Below, piece by piece: positions 17,463 through 28,737 of a stretch of DNA of 64,000 bases. Below the pieces are notes generated by a model. The model was given only the letters and a program-made list of their open reading frames with translations. It did not search any database and had not been told where the DNA came from. Source of the DNA: an uncultured Pelagibacteraceae bacterium (GTDB lineage: Bacteria; Pseudomonadota; Alphaproteobacteria; Pelagibacterales; Pelagibacteraceae); assembly GCA_902578935.1 (NCBI GenBank), contig CACHEU010000001.1:248001-312000 (forward strand). The letters run 5' to 3'. Each line of letters begins with the position of its first letter. The first letter of the stretch is position 1. The translations under genes and the position numbers were made by a program.

Positions 17463-18214
17463 TCCTTGTTCCTTATAATATCAGGAGTTTTCCAACCCAA
17501 ACTCTGGCCGCTGTCTACACTCATAATTTGTCCAGTTACACTATCATTTTCAATAAAATATTTTACCAAATTACAGATATTATTTACATCAACCTGTTTT
17601 TCAAGAATTGTAGATTTCCATTGCGATTTAAAATGTTTTTTAGATTGCCTTTTGTTTTTCATAGTCGGTCCTGGCGCAATTCCATTTACCCTAATATTTG
17701 GAGCAAACTTCATAGCAGAGATTTTAGTAACAGCAGCAAGCGCATATTTACTTACTGAATATGAGAAAAAAAATGGTGTTAATTTGAAAATCCTTTGATC
17801 AATTATATTAATAATATTTCCGGGTTTGTTTTTTGTTAGTCTAAAAAATTCCCCCATCAATATCGAGGGAGACTTCAAGTTAACCGAAATATGTTTTTCC
17901 CAAGATTTTGAATTAAAATTGGATATATCGTCATTTTCAAAAATTGAAGCACTATTGATTAAGCAATCAAGACCTCCCATTTGTTTTTTGGCCTTCTCAA
18001 TTAGTCTAACAACCTCTTTTTCTTTTTTTAAATTGCATTTTAAAAGATGGATATTTAACCCAAACTCTTCAAGTTCTTTTTTAATTTTTTTTGCTTTTGA
18101 TGCTGACGCATTGTAATGAATAGTTACATCAGTCGCATCTTCCGCTAATGATCTAGCAATCGCTGCACCAATTCTTGTAGCGCCTCCGGTGATAATTATT
18201 TTTTTGGCTTCCAT
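17459..18214 (-). CDS. Short-chain dehydrogenase/reductase, FolM/PTR1-like
   Basis: 251 aa Rossmann SDR. The cofactor loop is [12 protein letters not shown], with the Arg of the TGxxxRxG form found in pteridine reductases, then [18 protein letters not shown], and the catalytic region IIDQ-x8-YSVSKYAL (Asp, Tyr, Lys). These features and its 4-bp overlap with folB suggest a dihydropteridine or dihydrofolate reductase of the FolM/PTR1 group. A generic SDR cannot be excluded from the sequence. It overlaps uvrB by 19 bp. Confidence 0.75.
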   Translation of the reverse strand: MEAKKIIITGGATRIGAAIARSLAEDATDVTIHYNASASKAKKIKKELEEFGLNIHLLKCNLKKEKEVVRLIEKAKKQMGGLDCLINSASIFENDDISNFNSKSWEKHISVNLKSPSILMGEFFRLTKNKPGNIINIIDQRIFKLTPFFFSYSVSKYALAAVTKISAMKFAPNIRVNGIAPGPTMKNKRQSKKHFKSQWKSTILEKQVDVNNICNLVKYFIENDSVTGQIMSVDSGQSLGWKTPDIIRNKE

Positions 18215-20367
18215 TTTTTAATATTTTTTCTAGCTTTAGTTCCTGCCATTCCCATAGTTGATCTACCTTTAGGATATACTTTTTTGTTAAGATTGTACTG
18301 GGTTATTTTTGGATTTAAATTTATTTCTAATTCATTGGCCTCTAATTTTCTTATTTCGTCTCTGATTTTAGCAGCTTCTTCAAATTCTAAATTGGAAGCA
18401 GCATCCTTCATTTTTTTGCTTAGTGCTCTTAAATGTTTTTTTAAATTCCCTCCAACATTCGAGCCTTCGCTTACTTTTACATAATCTTTTTCATATACAG
18501 ATTCTAAAATATCATTAATTTCTTTTTTTACTGACTCAGCACTAATATTATTTTTTTTATTGTATTCTTTCTGTTTTTGTCTTCTCCGATCAGTTTCTTT
18601 AATTGCTTTATCAATACTTTTTGTAATTTTATCTGCATAAAGAATAACCTTCCCATCAACATTTCTTGCTGCTCTACCTATAGTTTGTACTAATGATGTT
18701 TCGGATCTTAAGAATCCTTCTTTATCTGCATCTAAAATTGCTACCAATCCACACTCTGGAATATCCAATCCTTCTCTAAGAAGATTGATTCCAACCAAAA
18801 TGTCAAAAACACCCATCCTTAGATCTCGAATAATTTCAATTCTTTCTAAAGTATCTATGTCTGAGTGCATATATCTAACTTTAAGTCCATTTTCATGCAG
18901 ATACTCCGTCAAATCTTCGGCCATTTTTTTTGTGAGTGTTGTAACTAAAATTCGATAACCTTTATCAATAACTTTTTTGGATTCATGAAATAAATCATCC
19001 ACTTGGGTTTTTGCCGGCCTAACTTCGACTTTCGGATCAATTAGACCCGTGGGTCTGATAACTTGATCAATATATTGATTTTGAGTTTGTTTAAGTTCCC
19101 ATGGCCCCGGTGTTGCTGAAACAAATACGGTTTGAGTTCTCATTGCATCCCATTCTTCAAATTTTAATGGTCGATTATCCATACACGAAGGTAATCTAAA
19201 ACCATATTCTGCAAGAGTACTTTTTCTTGTGTGATCACCCTTGTACATACCATTTAACTGAGGAACAGTTACATGACTCTCATCAACAAATACAATTGTA
19301 TTATCCGGAAAATATTCAAAGAGAGTAGGAGGTGGCTCTCCTCTTTTTCTTCCAGACAAGAATCTTGAATAGTTTTCAATTCCAGCACACGTTCCTGTAG
19401 CCTCTATCATTTCAAGATCAAATTTTGTTCTTTCCCTTAATCTTTGTGCTTCAAGCAGTTTGTTCTCAGTTTTATGTTTTTGTAACGTTTCTTCTAATTC
19501 TTTTTTTATTTCCTTAATAGCTTGATCTACAGTTGGTTTAGGCGTGATGTAGTGACTATTTGCATATAATTTTATAACACTAAAATCATTTGTTTTGTCA
19601 CCTGTTAAAGGATCAAACTCTTCAATCTTTTCCAATTTATTTCCAAACAATGTTAATCTCCAGGCTCTATCCTCTAAGTGGGACGGGAATATTTCTAAAT
19701 TTTCTCCTCTTACCCTAAAAGTTCCTCTAAAAAAATTTTGATCGTTTCTTTTATATTGTAAATTTACAAAAGTTTTTATTATTTCGTCTCTTTCATATTC
19801 GTAGTTTTTTTTCAGAGCCAAAGTCATTTTGCTATATGCTTCAACCGAACCAAGCCCATAGATACATGATACACTGGCAACTATAATTACATCGTCTCTT
19901 TCAAGTAATGATCTTGTTGCCGAGTGACGCATTCTGTCAATTTGTTCATTAATTGATGCCTCTTTTTCAATATAAGTATCTGATCTAGGCACATAGGCTT
20001 CTGGAGTATAGTAGTCGTAATAAGAGACAAAATATTCAACAGCATTATCTGGAAAAAAACTTTTCATTTCCCCATATAATTGGGCTGCTAAAGTTTTGTT
20101 TGGAGCAAGTATCAAAGCAGGTCTGTTTGCAGATTCGATTACTTTTGCCATTGTAAAGGTTTTGCCCGAACCAGTCACACCTAGCAAAACTTGCTCATTT
20201 TTTTTATCTTTTAAATTTTGAAGTATTTTTTTTATTGCCCCAGGCTGGTCTCCTGCTGGCTTAAAACTACTTTTGATTCTAAACTTGATACCGCCCTCTA
20301 GTTTTTTTCTAACAGGGGCTCTATTAGCCTCTAAATCGCCTATTTTTTCTTGATAAGTATTTTGCAT
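18196..20367 (-). CDS. uvrB: UvrABC system protein B (excinuclease subunit)
   Basis: 723 aa. Walker A GVTGSGKT (about 63-70), the beta-hairpin region [20 protein letters not shown] (about 115-135) that probes damaged DNA, the helicase motif [12 protein letters not shown], motif [11 protein letters not shown], and the C-terminal UVR domain ([19 protein letters not shown]) that binds UvrC. A roughly 20-residue N-terminal extension precedes the core. UvrB loads at lesions and positions UvrC. It leads the uvrB-SDR-folB-uvrC-pgsA run and is divergent from the aminotransferase gene 35 bp away. Confidence 0.98.
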   Translation of the reverse strand: MQNTYQEKIGDLEANRAPVRKKLEGGIKFRIKSSFKPAGDQPGAIKKILQNLKDKKNEQVLLGVTGSGKTFTMAKVIESANRPALILAPNKTLAAQLYGEMKSFFPDNAVEYFVSYYDYYTPEAYVPRSDTYIEKEASINEQIDRMRHSATRSLLERDDVIIVASVSCIYGLGSVEAYSKMTLALKKNYEYERDEIIKTFVNLQYKRNDQNFFRGTFRVRGENLEIFPSHLEDRAWRLTLFGNKLEKIEEFDPLTGDKTNDFSVIKLYANSHYITPKPTVDQAIKEIKKELEETLQKHKTENKLLEAQRLRERTKFDLEMIEATGTCAGIENYSRFLSGRKRGEPPPTLFEYFPDNTIVFVDESHVTVPQLNGMYKGDHTRKSTLAEYGFRLPSCMDNRPLKFEEWDAMRTQTVFVSATPGPWELKQTQNQYIDQVIRPTGLIDPKVEVRPAKTQVDDLFHESKKVIDKGYRILVTTLTKKMAEDLTEYLHENGLKVRYMHSDIDTLERIEIIRDLRMGVFDILVGINLLREGLDIPECGLVAILDADKEGFLRSETSLVQTIGRAARNVDGKVILYADKITKSIDKAIKETDRRRQKQKEYNKKNNISAESVKKEINDILESVYEKDYVKVSEGSNVGGNLKKHLRALSKKMKDAASNLEFEEAAKIRDEIRKLEANELEINLNPKITQYNLNKKVYPKGRSTMGMAGTKARKNIKKWKPKK

Positions 20368-20402
20368 TTTATGTTAATAATAACAAAATATTATAAATTT
20401 CA

Positions 20403-21590
20403 ATGAGCATAGTTTCCAATAGTTTAAAACGAATAAAACCGTCCCCAACTATAGCTGTTACCTCAAAAGCCCGAGAAATGAGAGCAGCCGGTAAAGATGT
20501 AATTGGATTAGGGGCAGGGGAACCTGATTTTGATACACCGGACAATATTAAAGAGGCGGCTATTCAGGCTATTAAAAGGGGCGACACCAAATACACAGCT
20601 GTAGACGGAACCCCAGTACTTAAAAAGGCCATTCAAGATAAATTTTTTAGAGAGAATAATTTAACCTATGAACTAGATCAGATTTCAGTTGGAACCGGAG
20701 GAAAACAAATACTCTATAATGCTTTTATGGCAACATTAGATCCAGGTGACGAAGTAATTATTCCAGCTCCTTACTGGGTATCTTATCCAGATATGGTTTT
20801 ATTGGCTGGTGGAAAGCCTAAAATAGTAAAATGCTCTGAAAAAAATGAATTTAAAATAACTCCAGCAGAGCTCAAAAAAGCAATTAGTAAAAAAACTAAA
20901 TGGCTAATAATTAACTCCCCATCAAATCCTACAGGATCTTGTTATACAAAAGAAGAAATACAAGAGCTGTCAAAGGTTTTAATAAAAAATAAAAAAATTT
21001 TTATTTTAAGTGATGATATTTATGAACATATTACTTATGATGGATTTGAGTTTTTTACTATTGCTCAGATAAAAGCTTTGAAAGATCGAACATTAACAAT
21101 GAACGGAGTAAGTAAATCTTATTCCATGACAGGATGGAGAATAGGATATGGAGCTGGACCAAAAGATATAATTAAAGCTATGGCTAAAATTCAGTCTCAA
21201 TCTACAACAAATCCATCTTCTATAAGTCAGGCAGCTGCAGTTGAAGCTTTAAATGGAACGCAGGATTTCATTAAAACCAGATCTAAATCATTTAAAGAAA
21301 GAAGAGATTTTGTTGTTGAAAACTTAAACAATATTGAAGGACTGAGCTGTTTGAAGCCCAATGGTGCTTTTTATGTATTTCCAAACTGTAAAAAATTATT
21401 AGGAAAAAAAACAAAATTAAAAACAGACAAAGATTTCGTTGAAAAATTGCTTGAGAAGTCAGAAGTAGCGGTAGTTCAAGGGTCTGCATTTGGTTTAGAT
21501 GGATATTTTAGAATTTCTTACGCTACCTCTATGGATAATCTTAAAAAAGCTTTAGAAAGAATTAAATCTTTTTGTGAGAGTCTTACTTAG
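20403..21590 (+). CDS. aspC: Pyridoxal-phosphate aminotransferase class I (aspartate/prephenate aminotransferase type)
   Basis: 395 aa fold type I aminotransferase: GAGEPDFDTPDNI near the start, TAVDGTPVLKKAI, the PLP Asn in NSPSNPTGSCY, PLP-phosphate/Schiff-base region GVSKSYSMTGWRIGYGAGP and the C-terminal FRISYA Arg. Alphaproteobacterial members of this group act on aspartate and sometimes prephenate; substrate choice cannot be fixed here. The stop overlaps the converging trxB 3' end by 8 bp. Confidence 0.9.
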   Translation: MSIVSNSLKRIKPSPTIAVTSKAREMRAAGKDVIGLGAGEPDFDTPDNIKEAAIQAIKRGDTKYTAVDGTPVLKKAIQDKFFRENNLTYELDQISVGTGGKQILYNAFMATLDPGDEVIIPAPYWVSYPDMVLLAGGKPKIVKCSEKNEFKITPAELKKAISKKTKWLIINSPSNPTGSCYTKEEIQELSKVLIKNKKIFILSDDIYEHITYDGFEFFTIAQIKALKDRTLTMNGVSKSYSMTGWRIGYGAGPKDIIKAMAKIQSQSTTNPSSISQAAAVEALNGTQDFIKTRSKSFKERRDFVVENLNNIEGLSCLKPNGAFYVFPNCKKLLGKKTKLKTDKDFVEKLLEKSEVAVVQGSAFGLDGYFRISYATSMDNLKKALERIKSFCESLT

Positions 21591-22521
21591 AATTAGATAA
21601 ATATTTTTCAGCCTCTAATGCCGACATACATCCCATTCCAGCAGCTGTCACTGCTTGTCTGAATATCTTGTCTTTAACATCTCCAGCTGCAAAAACTCCA
21701 GGCACATTAGTAACTGTAGAGTCCGGTTTAGTGATTATATAACCTTCTTTATCCATTTTTAGCTGACCTTTGAATAGTGATGTAGCAGGGTCATGTCCTA
21801 TAGCAATAAAAAGTCCGTCTACTTTAAGTTCTGTAGTTTTGTTTGTTTTTACGTTTTTAATTTTTATTCCTTTAACTGATTTAGGATTTTTTTCTCCTAT
21901 GACGTCTTCAACAACGCTATCCCATATAATTTCAATTTTTTTGTTTGCTTTTAATTTTGCTTGAAGCATTTTTTCGGCTCTCAATTCATTTCTTCTATGA
22001 ATGAGTGTTACTTTAGATGCAAATTTAGTTAAAAACATCGCTTCTTCTACAGCAGCATTACCACCACCAACAACTGCCACCTCTTTTTCTTTAAAAAAGA
22101 ATCCATCACATGTCGCGCAAGCCGAAACACCAAACCCTCTAAATTCTTGCTCAGATTTTAAGTTTAACCATCTCGCTTGTGCACCAGTTGAGATTATGAA
22201 GCTGTCCGCTGTATAAGTCTGACCACTATCACCTGTAGCTGTAAAAGGTTTTTTTGAAAGATCTACTTTACTTATATGATCTTGGATCATTTCAGTCCCT
22301 ACTGCTTTTGCTTGGCCTTTCATTTCGTCCATCAACCAAGGTCCCTGAATTACTTTTGAATATCCTGGAAAATTTTCAACGTCTGTAGTTGTGGTTAATT
22401 GACCACCTGGTTCTGAGCCAAATACTAATATTGGCTTCAACATTGCTCTGGCAGCATAAATAGCGGCCGTGTAACCAGCTGGTCCAGACCCAAGAATTAA
22501 TACTTTAGAATGCTTTTTCAT
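21583..22521 (-). CDS. trxB: Thioredoxin-disulfide reductase
   Basis: 312 aa, normal length. FAD-binding GSGPAGYTAAIYAAR at 11-25, redox-active CATC (C135, C138) within GVSACATCDGFFF, NADPH-binding GGGNAAVEEA, and the C-terminal FAAGDVKDKIFRQAVTAAG. It reduces thioredoxin with NADPH. It is downstream of guaC on the same strand with a 48-bp spacer and converges with the aminotransferase gene. Confidence 0.97.
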   Translation of the reverse strand: MKKHSKVLILGSGPAGYTAAIYAARAMLKPILVFGSEPGGQLTTTTDVENFPGYSKVIQGPWLMDEMKGQAKAVGTEMIQDHISKVDLSKKPFTATGDSGQTYTADSFIISTGAQARWLNLKSEQEFRGFGVSACATCDGFFFKEKEVAVVGGGNAAVEEAMFLTKFASKVTLIHRRNELRAEKMLQAKLKANKKIEIIWDSVVEDVIGEKNPKSVKGIKIKNVKTNKTTELKVDGLFIAIGHDPATSLFKGQLKMDKEGYIITKPDSTVTNVPGVFAAGDVKDKIFRQAVTAAGMGCMSALEAEKYLSNSK

Positions 22522-22569
22522 TAATAAGGCTCATATAGGTATTTTTAATAAAATTTAAAGTTTAAAATT

Positions 22570-23601
22570 TTATTCAAAAGTATCGTTATACTGTTGATTA
22601 ACTCTTACAAAAGTTGTGCATTTACTTAACTGTTTTAAAGATGGAGCACCTACATAAGTGCAACTACTTCTCAATCCACCCAAAATATTTAAAATTGTCT
22701 CTTTTATTTTTCCTCGGTATTTTAATTGGACTTTCTTTCCCTCGCTACTTCTATAGTCTGCGTGACCTCCGTAATGTTTGTTTAGAGCTGTTTCAGAGCT
22801 TGAACCATAAAATTCTATTAATTTTGATCCATTTTTTTTTACAACTTTTCCACCACCTTCATCATGGCCAGCGAACATACCTCCAAGCATCACAAAATCA
22901 GCTCCTCCACCAAATGCTTTAGCTACATCTCCTGGGCACGTACAGCCTCCGTCGGCGATAATATGAGCGCCTAATCCGTGAGCAGCATCTGCGCATTCAA
23001 TAACAGCGCTTAATTGTGGATACCCCACGCCTGTTTGGATACGCGTAGTGCACACACTTCCTGGACCAATGCCTACTTTTACAATGTCAGCTCCAGCTAA
23101 AATCAGTTCCTGAGTCATATCAGCCGTGACAACATTGCCAGCAATTATAGTTTTAGTTGGATACTTCTTTCTAACCGAACTGACAAACTTACTAAAATGA
23201 TCAGAGTAACCGTTTGCAATATCAATGCAGATAAATTCAAAAAAACTATACTCTTTTAAAATCTCATTTAGTCTTTTGTAATCCTCATCACTTGTTCCAG
23301 TACTAAGCACAACATGGGGAAAAATTTTCTTAATCGAAGAAAACTTTTTTATTGCCTTAGTATCATGCTGTTTAGTAAGGCAAGTCATTATTTCATATTC
23401 AGATAATTTTTCTGCTATTTGTAATTCTCCAACACCATCCATATTGGCAGCCATTAAGGGTATGCCCGACCATTCGTGATTACTATATTTGAATTTATAA
23501 GTGCGTTTGAGCTTTACATCCTTACGGCTATGCAAGGTGCTTCTTTTTGGCCGAAATAAGACATCGGCATAATCCAACTTAACATCTTCTTCAATACGCA
23601 T
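22570..23601 (-). CDS. guaC: GMP reductase
   Basis: 343 aa, the length of GuaC and well below the roughly 490 aa of IMP dehydrogenase with CBS domains. The start [20 protein letters not shown] closely follows E. coli GuaC, and the catalytic loop is [11 protein letters not shown] with C184, followed by [17 protein letters not shown] and [13 protein letters not shown]. It reductively deaminates GMP to IMP, linking guanine to adenine nucleotide pools. It is divergent from the ELM1-family gene across a 99-bp spacer. Confidence 0.95.
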   Translation of the reverse strand: MRIEEDVKLDYADVLFRPKRSTLHSRKDVKLKRTYKFKYSNHEWSGIPLMAANMDGVGELQIAEKLSEYEIMTCLTKQHDTKAIKKFSSIKKIFPHVVLSTGTSDEDYKRLNEILKEYSFFEFICIDIANGYSDHFSKFVSSVRKKYPTKTIIAGNVVTADMTQELILAGADIVKVGIGPGSVCTTRIQTGVGYPQLSAVIECADAAHGLGAHIIADGGCTCPGDVAKAFGGGADFVMLGGMFAGHDEGGGKVVKKNGSKLIEFYGSSSETALNKHYGGHADYRSSEGKKVQLKYRGKIKETILNILGGLRSSCTYVGAPSLKQLSKCTTFVRVNQQYNDTFE

Positions 23602-23700
23602 ATTTCCATGTAGGAGGTATAAAGGTTTATTATTTAAATAAAAAGATATTCTGTATTTTATATGTGGATAAATAAAATATAGAAATATATAAAGTATTTT

Positions 23701-24651
23701 ATGTTGAAGTTAAAAGCCCTTCTTTTAACCCAAGGTATGCATGGTATGATAAGTCAGGTTGAAGGCCTGGCTAAAGCTTTAGGGTTAAGTTTTAGACATG
23801 AAACAATACAGCTGAATAAGTTCTGGAACTTTTTTCCACCAAAGTTAACCCCAGTATTTGACGGCATTTTGAAGAAAAAATTTGTTTGTGATTCCAGAGT
23901 TATTATTTCTTGTGGAAGAAAAAGTGTTATTCCTTCCATTTTGTTAAAAAAAAGATTTAAAAAAGAGATATTTAATATTCATATTCAGGACCCAAAGATA
24001 AATTTAAATAATTTTGATTCTATTATTTGCCCAGAACATGACAATTTACATGGAGATAATGTAGTAAAAACTAAGGGGGCCATACACTATCTTACAAATA
24101 ACGAGATACAGAAAAACATTAACTATTTACAACCTAATCAGGGAGATAAAAAAGTTGTAACTTTTATACTTGGTGGTCCCAACAAGTATTACAGTTTTTC
24201 CGAAAAACAAATGGATCGAATGTTTGCAAAAATAAAAAATATGTTCGTTTCTTCAAAATATAAATTAATTGTTATTCCATCGTATAGAACACCAGAGAAT
24301 ATATTAAAACTTGCATTTAATTATTTTAATGAGGATCATTTAGTAATAAAAGAAAGGGACAAAAAAGCCTACTTATCTTCATTAGGTCTCGCGGATACTA
24401 TAATTGTAACTTGTGATTCAACTTCAATGATTTCAGAGGCTGCTATTACAGGCAAACCAGTGTATGTTGCGCAAATGAACCATAAAAGAAGCATTCATAG
24501 ATTTGAAAAATTTTATAAATTATTCAAAGATCTTGGTATAATTAGAGATCTAGAAGATAAAATTGAACATTGGACTTATAACGGATTAGACGAAGTTAAT
24601 CGGGCGGCTTTTATAGTAAAAGAGAAAATGAAAAAAAATGGAATTATTTAA
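23701..24651 (+). CDS. ELM1 (mitochondrial fission) family protein, DUF1022
   Basis: 316 aa. Family-like features are [20 protein letters not shown] at the start, [16 protein letters not shown] (about 70), [25 protein letters not shown] (about 155), VIPSYRTP and the late [20 protein letters not shown] block, which has a glycosyltransferase-B-like look. Plant ELM1 acts in mitochondrial fission; the bacterial function is unknown. It overlaps the next gene by 14 bp, so both are cotranscribed. Confidence 0.8.
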   Translation: MLKLKALLLTQGMHGMISQVEGLAKALGLSFRHETIQLNKFWNFFPPKLTPVFDGILKKKFVCDSRVIISCGRKSVIPSILLKKRFKKEIFNIHIQDPKINLNNFDSIICPEHDNLHGDNVVKTKGAIHYLTNNEIQKNINYLQPNQGDKKVVTFILGGPNKYYSFSEKQMDRMFAKIKNMFVSSKYKLIVIPSYRTPENILKLAFNYFNEDHLVIKERDKKAYLSSLGLADTIIVTCDSTSMISEAAITGKPVYVAQMNHKRSIHRFEKFYKLFKDLGIIRDLEDKIEHWTYNGLDEVNRAAFIVKEKMKKNGII

Positions 24652-25303
24652 TTCATTAAAATCAAGACTGGAAACTTACGATAGACCCTTTAAGCACTGG
24701 GCAGTCAATCAGCCTCTGACAGAATTGACCATAAAAGAAATCTGTAACGCAGATATTGCCGATCCTATCAAACAAGGTATTAAGTATGATGGAACAAGAG
24801 CTATTGACGGGGGAGAAGGTAAATTTAGAGAGGGAATAAAAACTGGTGGAAAAGCAAAAAAATATAGACGTTTTATAACTCAAGAAAATTCAGAAAATTT
24901 TCCTGAGTTAACAAAATTTATTAACGAGCTAACTTCTAAGGATGTATACCAGTACATCAGCGGATTGATAAAGAAAGACCTATCAAATTCTTTTGTAAGG
25001 GTAGAAGTAATCTGCGATAGACAAGGATTTTGGCTTAAGCCACACTGCGATATTAAAGAGAAGTTATTATCATCATTAATATTTGTTAATCCCTTCAATG
25101 AATCTGAAAACTTAGGAACCGACTTCTATGATGAAAAACTTAATAAAGTCAAAACTGTTCCTTACAGAAATAATTATGGTTATTTCTTTACTAGTGGGCC
25201 AAATACTTGGCATGGTATGGAAAAAAAAGAAATCAAAAAGGAAAGACGCTGCGTACAAGTTAACTATGTTTCATTTAAAACAGACTGGAAAGTAAAATCC
25301 TAA
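24638..25303 (+). CDS. 2OG-Fe(II) dioxygenase-like protein
   Basis: 221 aa. A double-stranded beta-helix iron site is inferred from H136-C-D138 (LKPHCDIKEKLLSS) and a distal H192 in SGPNTWHGMEKKEI, with R203/R204 placed to bind 2-oxoglutarate. The 54-residue gap between HxD and the distal His is normal for this superfamily. The substrate is unknown; small-molecule, protein and nucleic-acid targets are all possible. The ATG lies inside the 3' end of the ELM1-family gene (14-bp overlap). Confidence 0.72.
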   Translation: MELFNSLKSRLETYDRPFKHWAVNQPLTELTIKEICNADIADPIKQGIKYDGTRAIDGGEGKFREGIKTGGKAKKYRRFITQENSENFPELTKFINELTSKDVYQYISGLIKKDLSNSFVRVEVICDRQGFWLKPHCDIKEKLLSSLIFVNPFNESENLGTDFYDEKLNKVKTVPYRNNYGYFFTSGPNTWHGMEKKEIKKERRCVQVNYVSFKTDWKVKS

Positions 25304-25330
25304 TCGTATAGGATTGGCGCTAGGGAAAAT

Positions 25331-25522
25331 ATGGCAACATACGAATGTTCAAAATGCGGAATGTCAGTCAATGCCACATGTGGAAAATGCAATTCTCCAC
25401 TGGTCAATGACAACCTAAAGCTTGATGGGGGAAAACAGGTTCAAATTTCTAAATGTCCGAAAGATCACGGAAAAATAAAATCTCCATTATGCTGTGGTGA
25501 AGATATGGCCTGCAGAACTTAA
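25331..25522 (+). CDS. Small Cys-rich (zinc-ribbon-like) protein
   Basis: 63 aa with eight Cys (6, 9, 17, 20, 42, 54, 55, 61) and H46. CxxC pairs YECSKCGM and ATCGKCNSP form one ribbon-like knuckle; the C-terminal KCPKDHG and SPLCCGEDM could form a second site and recall the CCG-x-x-M of desulfoferrodoxin N-terminal domains. It probably binds zinc or iron. No named family is recognised. It starts 27 bp after the oxygenase-like gene, and its stop overlaps the converging carB stop by 4 bp. Regular codon use supports a real gene. Confidence 0.75.
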   Translation: MATYECSKCGMSVNATCGKCNSPLVNDNLKLDGGKQVQISKCPKDHGKIKSPLCCGEDMACRT

Positions 25523-28500
25523 TTATCTTGTAAGGCTCTTACTTTTATAGGATATTTTTTTAGTGCCTCAATAGACTCCACACAGGCATTTGCAGCAGGC
25601 ATTGTAGTAAAGTAAGGAATTTTATTCATTAAACTCGACCTTCTTAGACTAAAAGAGTCCGATATCGAATTTTTTCCCTCCGTGGTGTTAATTACTAGAG
25701 CAATATCTTTTTTATTTAGCTTTTCTACTATGTGAGGAGATCCTTGACTAACTTTATTAATTTTTTTGCACTTAATTCCATTAGACATTAAATATTTTGC
25801 TGTTCCAGAAGTTGCGCATATCGAGAATCCTAATTTTATTAACTTCTCTGCATTATTTAATATTTTTTCTTTATCTTTATCTTTTACAGAAATAAAAGCA
25901 GTTCCCTTTAAAGGAATGCTATTGTTACTTGCTATTTGACTTTTTGCAAAAGACAAACCAAAATTTTCATCAAATCCCATTGCCTCACCAGTTGATTTCA
26001 TTTCTGGACCCAAAAGTACATCTACCTCAGGAAATCTGTTGAAAGGAAATACAGCTTCTTTTACTGCAAAAGTATTTTCATTTTTTCTTTTTAAATCAAA
26101 ATCAGACAGTTTTTCCCCCGCCATTACTCTGGATGCTATTTTAGCAACAGGAAGACCTGTGGCTTTTGAAACAAACGGTACAGTTCTGCTTGCTCTAGGA
26201 TTTACTTCTAGGACATAAACTTCACTGCCTTTAACCGCAAATTGTATATTAATTAAGCCAACCACCTTTAGGGCAATAGCCAACTGTTTAGTTTGTTTTT
26301 CTATTTCATTAATAATTTCTTTACCCAACGTGTAAGGAGGCAAAGAACATGCGGAATCCCCAGAGTGTATGCCCGCTTCTTCAATGTGTTCCATAATCCC
26401 AGAAACAAAAATTTCATTTCCGTCTGATACGGCATCTACATCTACCTCAGTTGCATCATTTAAGAATTTATCAATAAGTACAGGATTTGATCCCGATACT
26501 TTCACAGCTTCGTCTATATATTTTTCTAAATCTGACTGACTATGAATTATTTCCATACCTCTTCCACCAAGAACATAAGATGGCCTTATAACAATTGGAA
26601 AACCTATTTTATTAGCAATCTCAAAAGACTCAGCTTTATTTTTTGCGATACCGCTATCTGCTTGTTTTAAATTTTCTTTAATTAATATTTCTTTGAATCT
26701 TTCTCTGTCCTCTGCAAGATCAATAGAATCAAACTGAGTACCTAAAATTGGAATATTATTTTCTGCAAGAGTTTTTGCTAATTTTATGGGTGTTTGACCG
26801 CCAAATTGAGCGATAACACCAAGCAATTTTCCGTTTTCCATTTCTTTATCTATTATGTTTAAGACATGTTCTTCTATTAAAGGTTCAAAATATAATCTAT
26901 CACTAGTATCATAATCGGTGGAAACTGTTTCTGGATTACAATTAACCATAATCGTCTCATACCCTTTTTCTTTCAACGCAAAGCTTGCCTGACAGCAACA
27001 ATAATCAAATTCTATACCCTGACCAATTCTGTTCGGTCCGCCTCCTAATATTATGATTTTTTCTTTATTTGTTGGGCTAGCTTCGCACGCAGATAATTCT
27101 CCTGCTAATCTTTGATAAGTCGAATACATATATGGAGTTTCTGACTTAAACTCAGCTGCACAAGTGTCAATTTTCTTAAATACAGGAAGTACGCCTAATT
27201 GTTTTCTCTGTTTTTTAACTTCGTTCGCAGTAGTTTTAGTTAACTCTGCAATTTTATCATCAGAAAATCCCATAGATTTAATATAGGATAGTTCCTTAAA
27301 TGTTTTTGGCATGCCGTATTTTTTTAATTTCTTCTCTTCATCAACCAACTCAGATATTTGTTCCAAAAACCAAGGATCAATATTTGTATATCTATAGATA
27401 TTTTTAATAGTAATTTTTCTTCTTAAAGCTTCAGCAACTGCAATAAGCTTGTCAGGTAAGTTTTGACTCAATTTCTTTTTTAATTCTTTATCAGATAATT
27501 CGCTAAGCGAATCTAATCCTTTGTAACCAATCTCTAGAGAAACCAATCCTTTCTGCAAAGATTCTTTAAAATTTCTTCCTATGGACATTGCTTCTCCAAC
27601 TGATTTCATAGAGGTCCCTAATTTAGCCTTAGCTGATTTAAATTTTTCAAAAGTGAATCTTGGAATTTTTGTTACAACATAATCTATTGTTGGTTCAAAT
27701 GATGCAGGGGTTGTTCCGGTGATTTCGTTTGTTAATTCATCAAGAGTATAACCGACAGCTAATTTTGCAGCCACCTTTGCAATTGGAAAGCCCGTAGCCT
27801 TTGAAGCTAAGGCAGAGGATCTAGAGACTCTTGGATTCATTTCAATAATAACCATCCTCCCGTCTTTTGGATTAATAGCAAATTGAACATTAGAACCACC
27901 GGTCTCAACACCAATTTTTCTCAAACATTCAATTGATGCATTTCTCATAATTTGAAATTCTTTGTCTGTTAATGTTAATGCGGGCGCAACCGTGACAGAA
28001 TCACCAGTATGTGTTCCCATTGGATCAACATTTTCAATTGAGCAAATTATGATGCAGTTATCTTTTTTATCTCTGACAACCTCCATTTCGAACTCTTTCC
28101 ATCCTTCGAGAGACTCTTCTACCAAAACTTGATTTTCAGGAGATTCTGCAAGACCAGACTTTATCAAATCGAAAAATTCTTTTTTGTTTTTTGCAATTCC
28201 TCCACCTGTGCCACCCAAAGTAAAAGAGGGTCTTATAATTGCGGGTAAGCCAATTTTTTTTAGAACTTTTTTTGATTTATCGAATGAGCTAATTATTTCG
28301 GATTTAGGCAAATCTAAATTTATTTCTTTCATTGATTTTCTGAATAGATCTCTATCCTCAGCTCTTGATATTGCCTTGGCTTTTGCTCCAATTAATTCAA
28401 CTTTATTTTTTTTTAGTATCCCTTTTTTTTCCATTGAGATTGCTGTATTGAGGGCAGTTTGTCCGCCCATAGTTGGTAGAATTGCACATGGTTTTTCTTT

Positions 28501-28737
28501 TTTTATTATTTTTTCAACTATTTCAGTTGTAATTGGTTCTATGTAGGTTTTGTCTGCAACTTCTGGATCTGTCATTATTGTTGCGGGATTAGAATTAATC
28601 AATATTACTTTGTAACCTTCATCTTTTAAAGCTTTACATGCTTGGGTTCCAGAGTAGTCAAACTCGCAGGCCTGACCAATTACAATTGGACCTGCTCCTA
28701 TAATTAAAATTTTTTTAATATCTTTTCTTTTTCCCAT
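25519..28737 (-). CDS. carB: Carbamoyl-phosphate synthase large subunit
   Basis: 1072 aa, full length. Two homologous ATP-grasp halves are visible: [20 protein letters not shown] near the start and [20 protein letters not shown] near residue 560, each followed by [13 protein letters not shown] or [13 protein letters not shown] and by [16 protein letters not shown] or [16 protein letters not shown]. The C-terminal about 130 residues are the MGS-like allosteric domain ([17 protein letters not shown]). It makes carbamoyl phosphate for arginine and pyrimidine synthesis. Its ATG overlaps the carA 3' end by 23 bp. Confidence 0.98.
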   Translation of the reverse strand: MGKRKDIKKILIIGAGPIVIGQACEFDYSGTQACKALKDEGYKVILINSNPATIMTDPEVADKTYIEPITTEIVEKIIKKEKPCAILPTMGGQTALNTAISMEKKGILKKNKVELIGAKAKAISRAEDRDLFRKSMKEINLDLPKSEIISSFDKSKKVLKKIGLPAIIRPSFTLGGTGGGIAKNKKEFFDLIKSGLAESPENQVLVEESLEGWKEFEMEVVRDKKDNCIIICSIENVDPMGTHTGDSVTVAPALTLTDKEFQIMRNASIECLRKIGVETGGSNVQFAINPKDGRMVIIEMNPRVSRSSALASKATGFPIAKVAAKLAVGYTLDELTNEITGTTPASFEPTIDYVVTKIPRFTFEKFKSAKAKLGTSMKSVGEAMSIGRNFKESLQKGLVSLEIGYKGLDSLSELSDKELKKKLSQNLPDKLIAVAEALRRKITIKNIYRYTNIDPWFLEQISELVDEEKKLKKYGMPKTFKELSYIKSMGFSDDKIAELTKTTANEVKKQRKQLGVLPVFKKIDTCAAEFKSETPYMYSTYQRLAGELSACEASPTNKEKIIILGGGPNRIGQGIEFDYCCCQASFALKEKGYETIMVNCNPETVSTDYDTSDRLYFEPLIEEHVLNIIDKEMENGKLLGVIAQFGGQTPIKLAKTLAENNIPILGTQFDSIDLAEDRERFKEILIKENLKQADSGIAKNKAESFEIANKIGFPIVIRPSYVLGGRGMEIIHSQSDLEKYIDEAVKVSGSNPVLIDKFLNDATEVDVDAVSDGNEIFVSGIMEHIEEAGIHSGDSACSLPPYTLGKEIINEIEKQTKQLAIALKVVGLINIQFAVKGSEVYVLEVNPRASRTVPFVSKATGLPVAKIASRVMAGEKLSDFDLKRKNENTFAVKEAVFPFNRFPEVDVLLGPEMKSTGEAMGFDENFGLSFAKSQIASNNSIPLKGTAFISVKDKDKEKILNNAEKLIKLGFSICATSGTAKYLMSNGIKCKKINKVSQGSPHIVEKLNKKDIALVINTTEGKNSISDSFSLRRSSLMNKIPYFTTMPAANACVESIEALKKYPIKVRALQDN

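Noticed and set aside
28184-28546. 120-codon plus-strand ORF opposite carB
   Set aside because: Antisense to the conserved first ATP-grasp half of carB.
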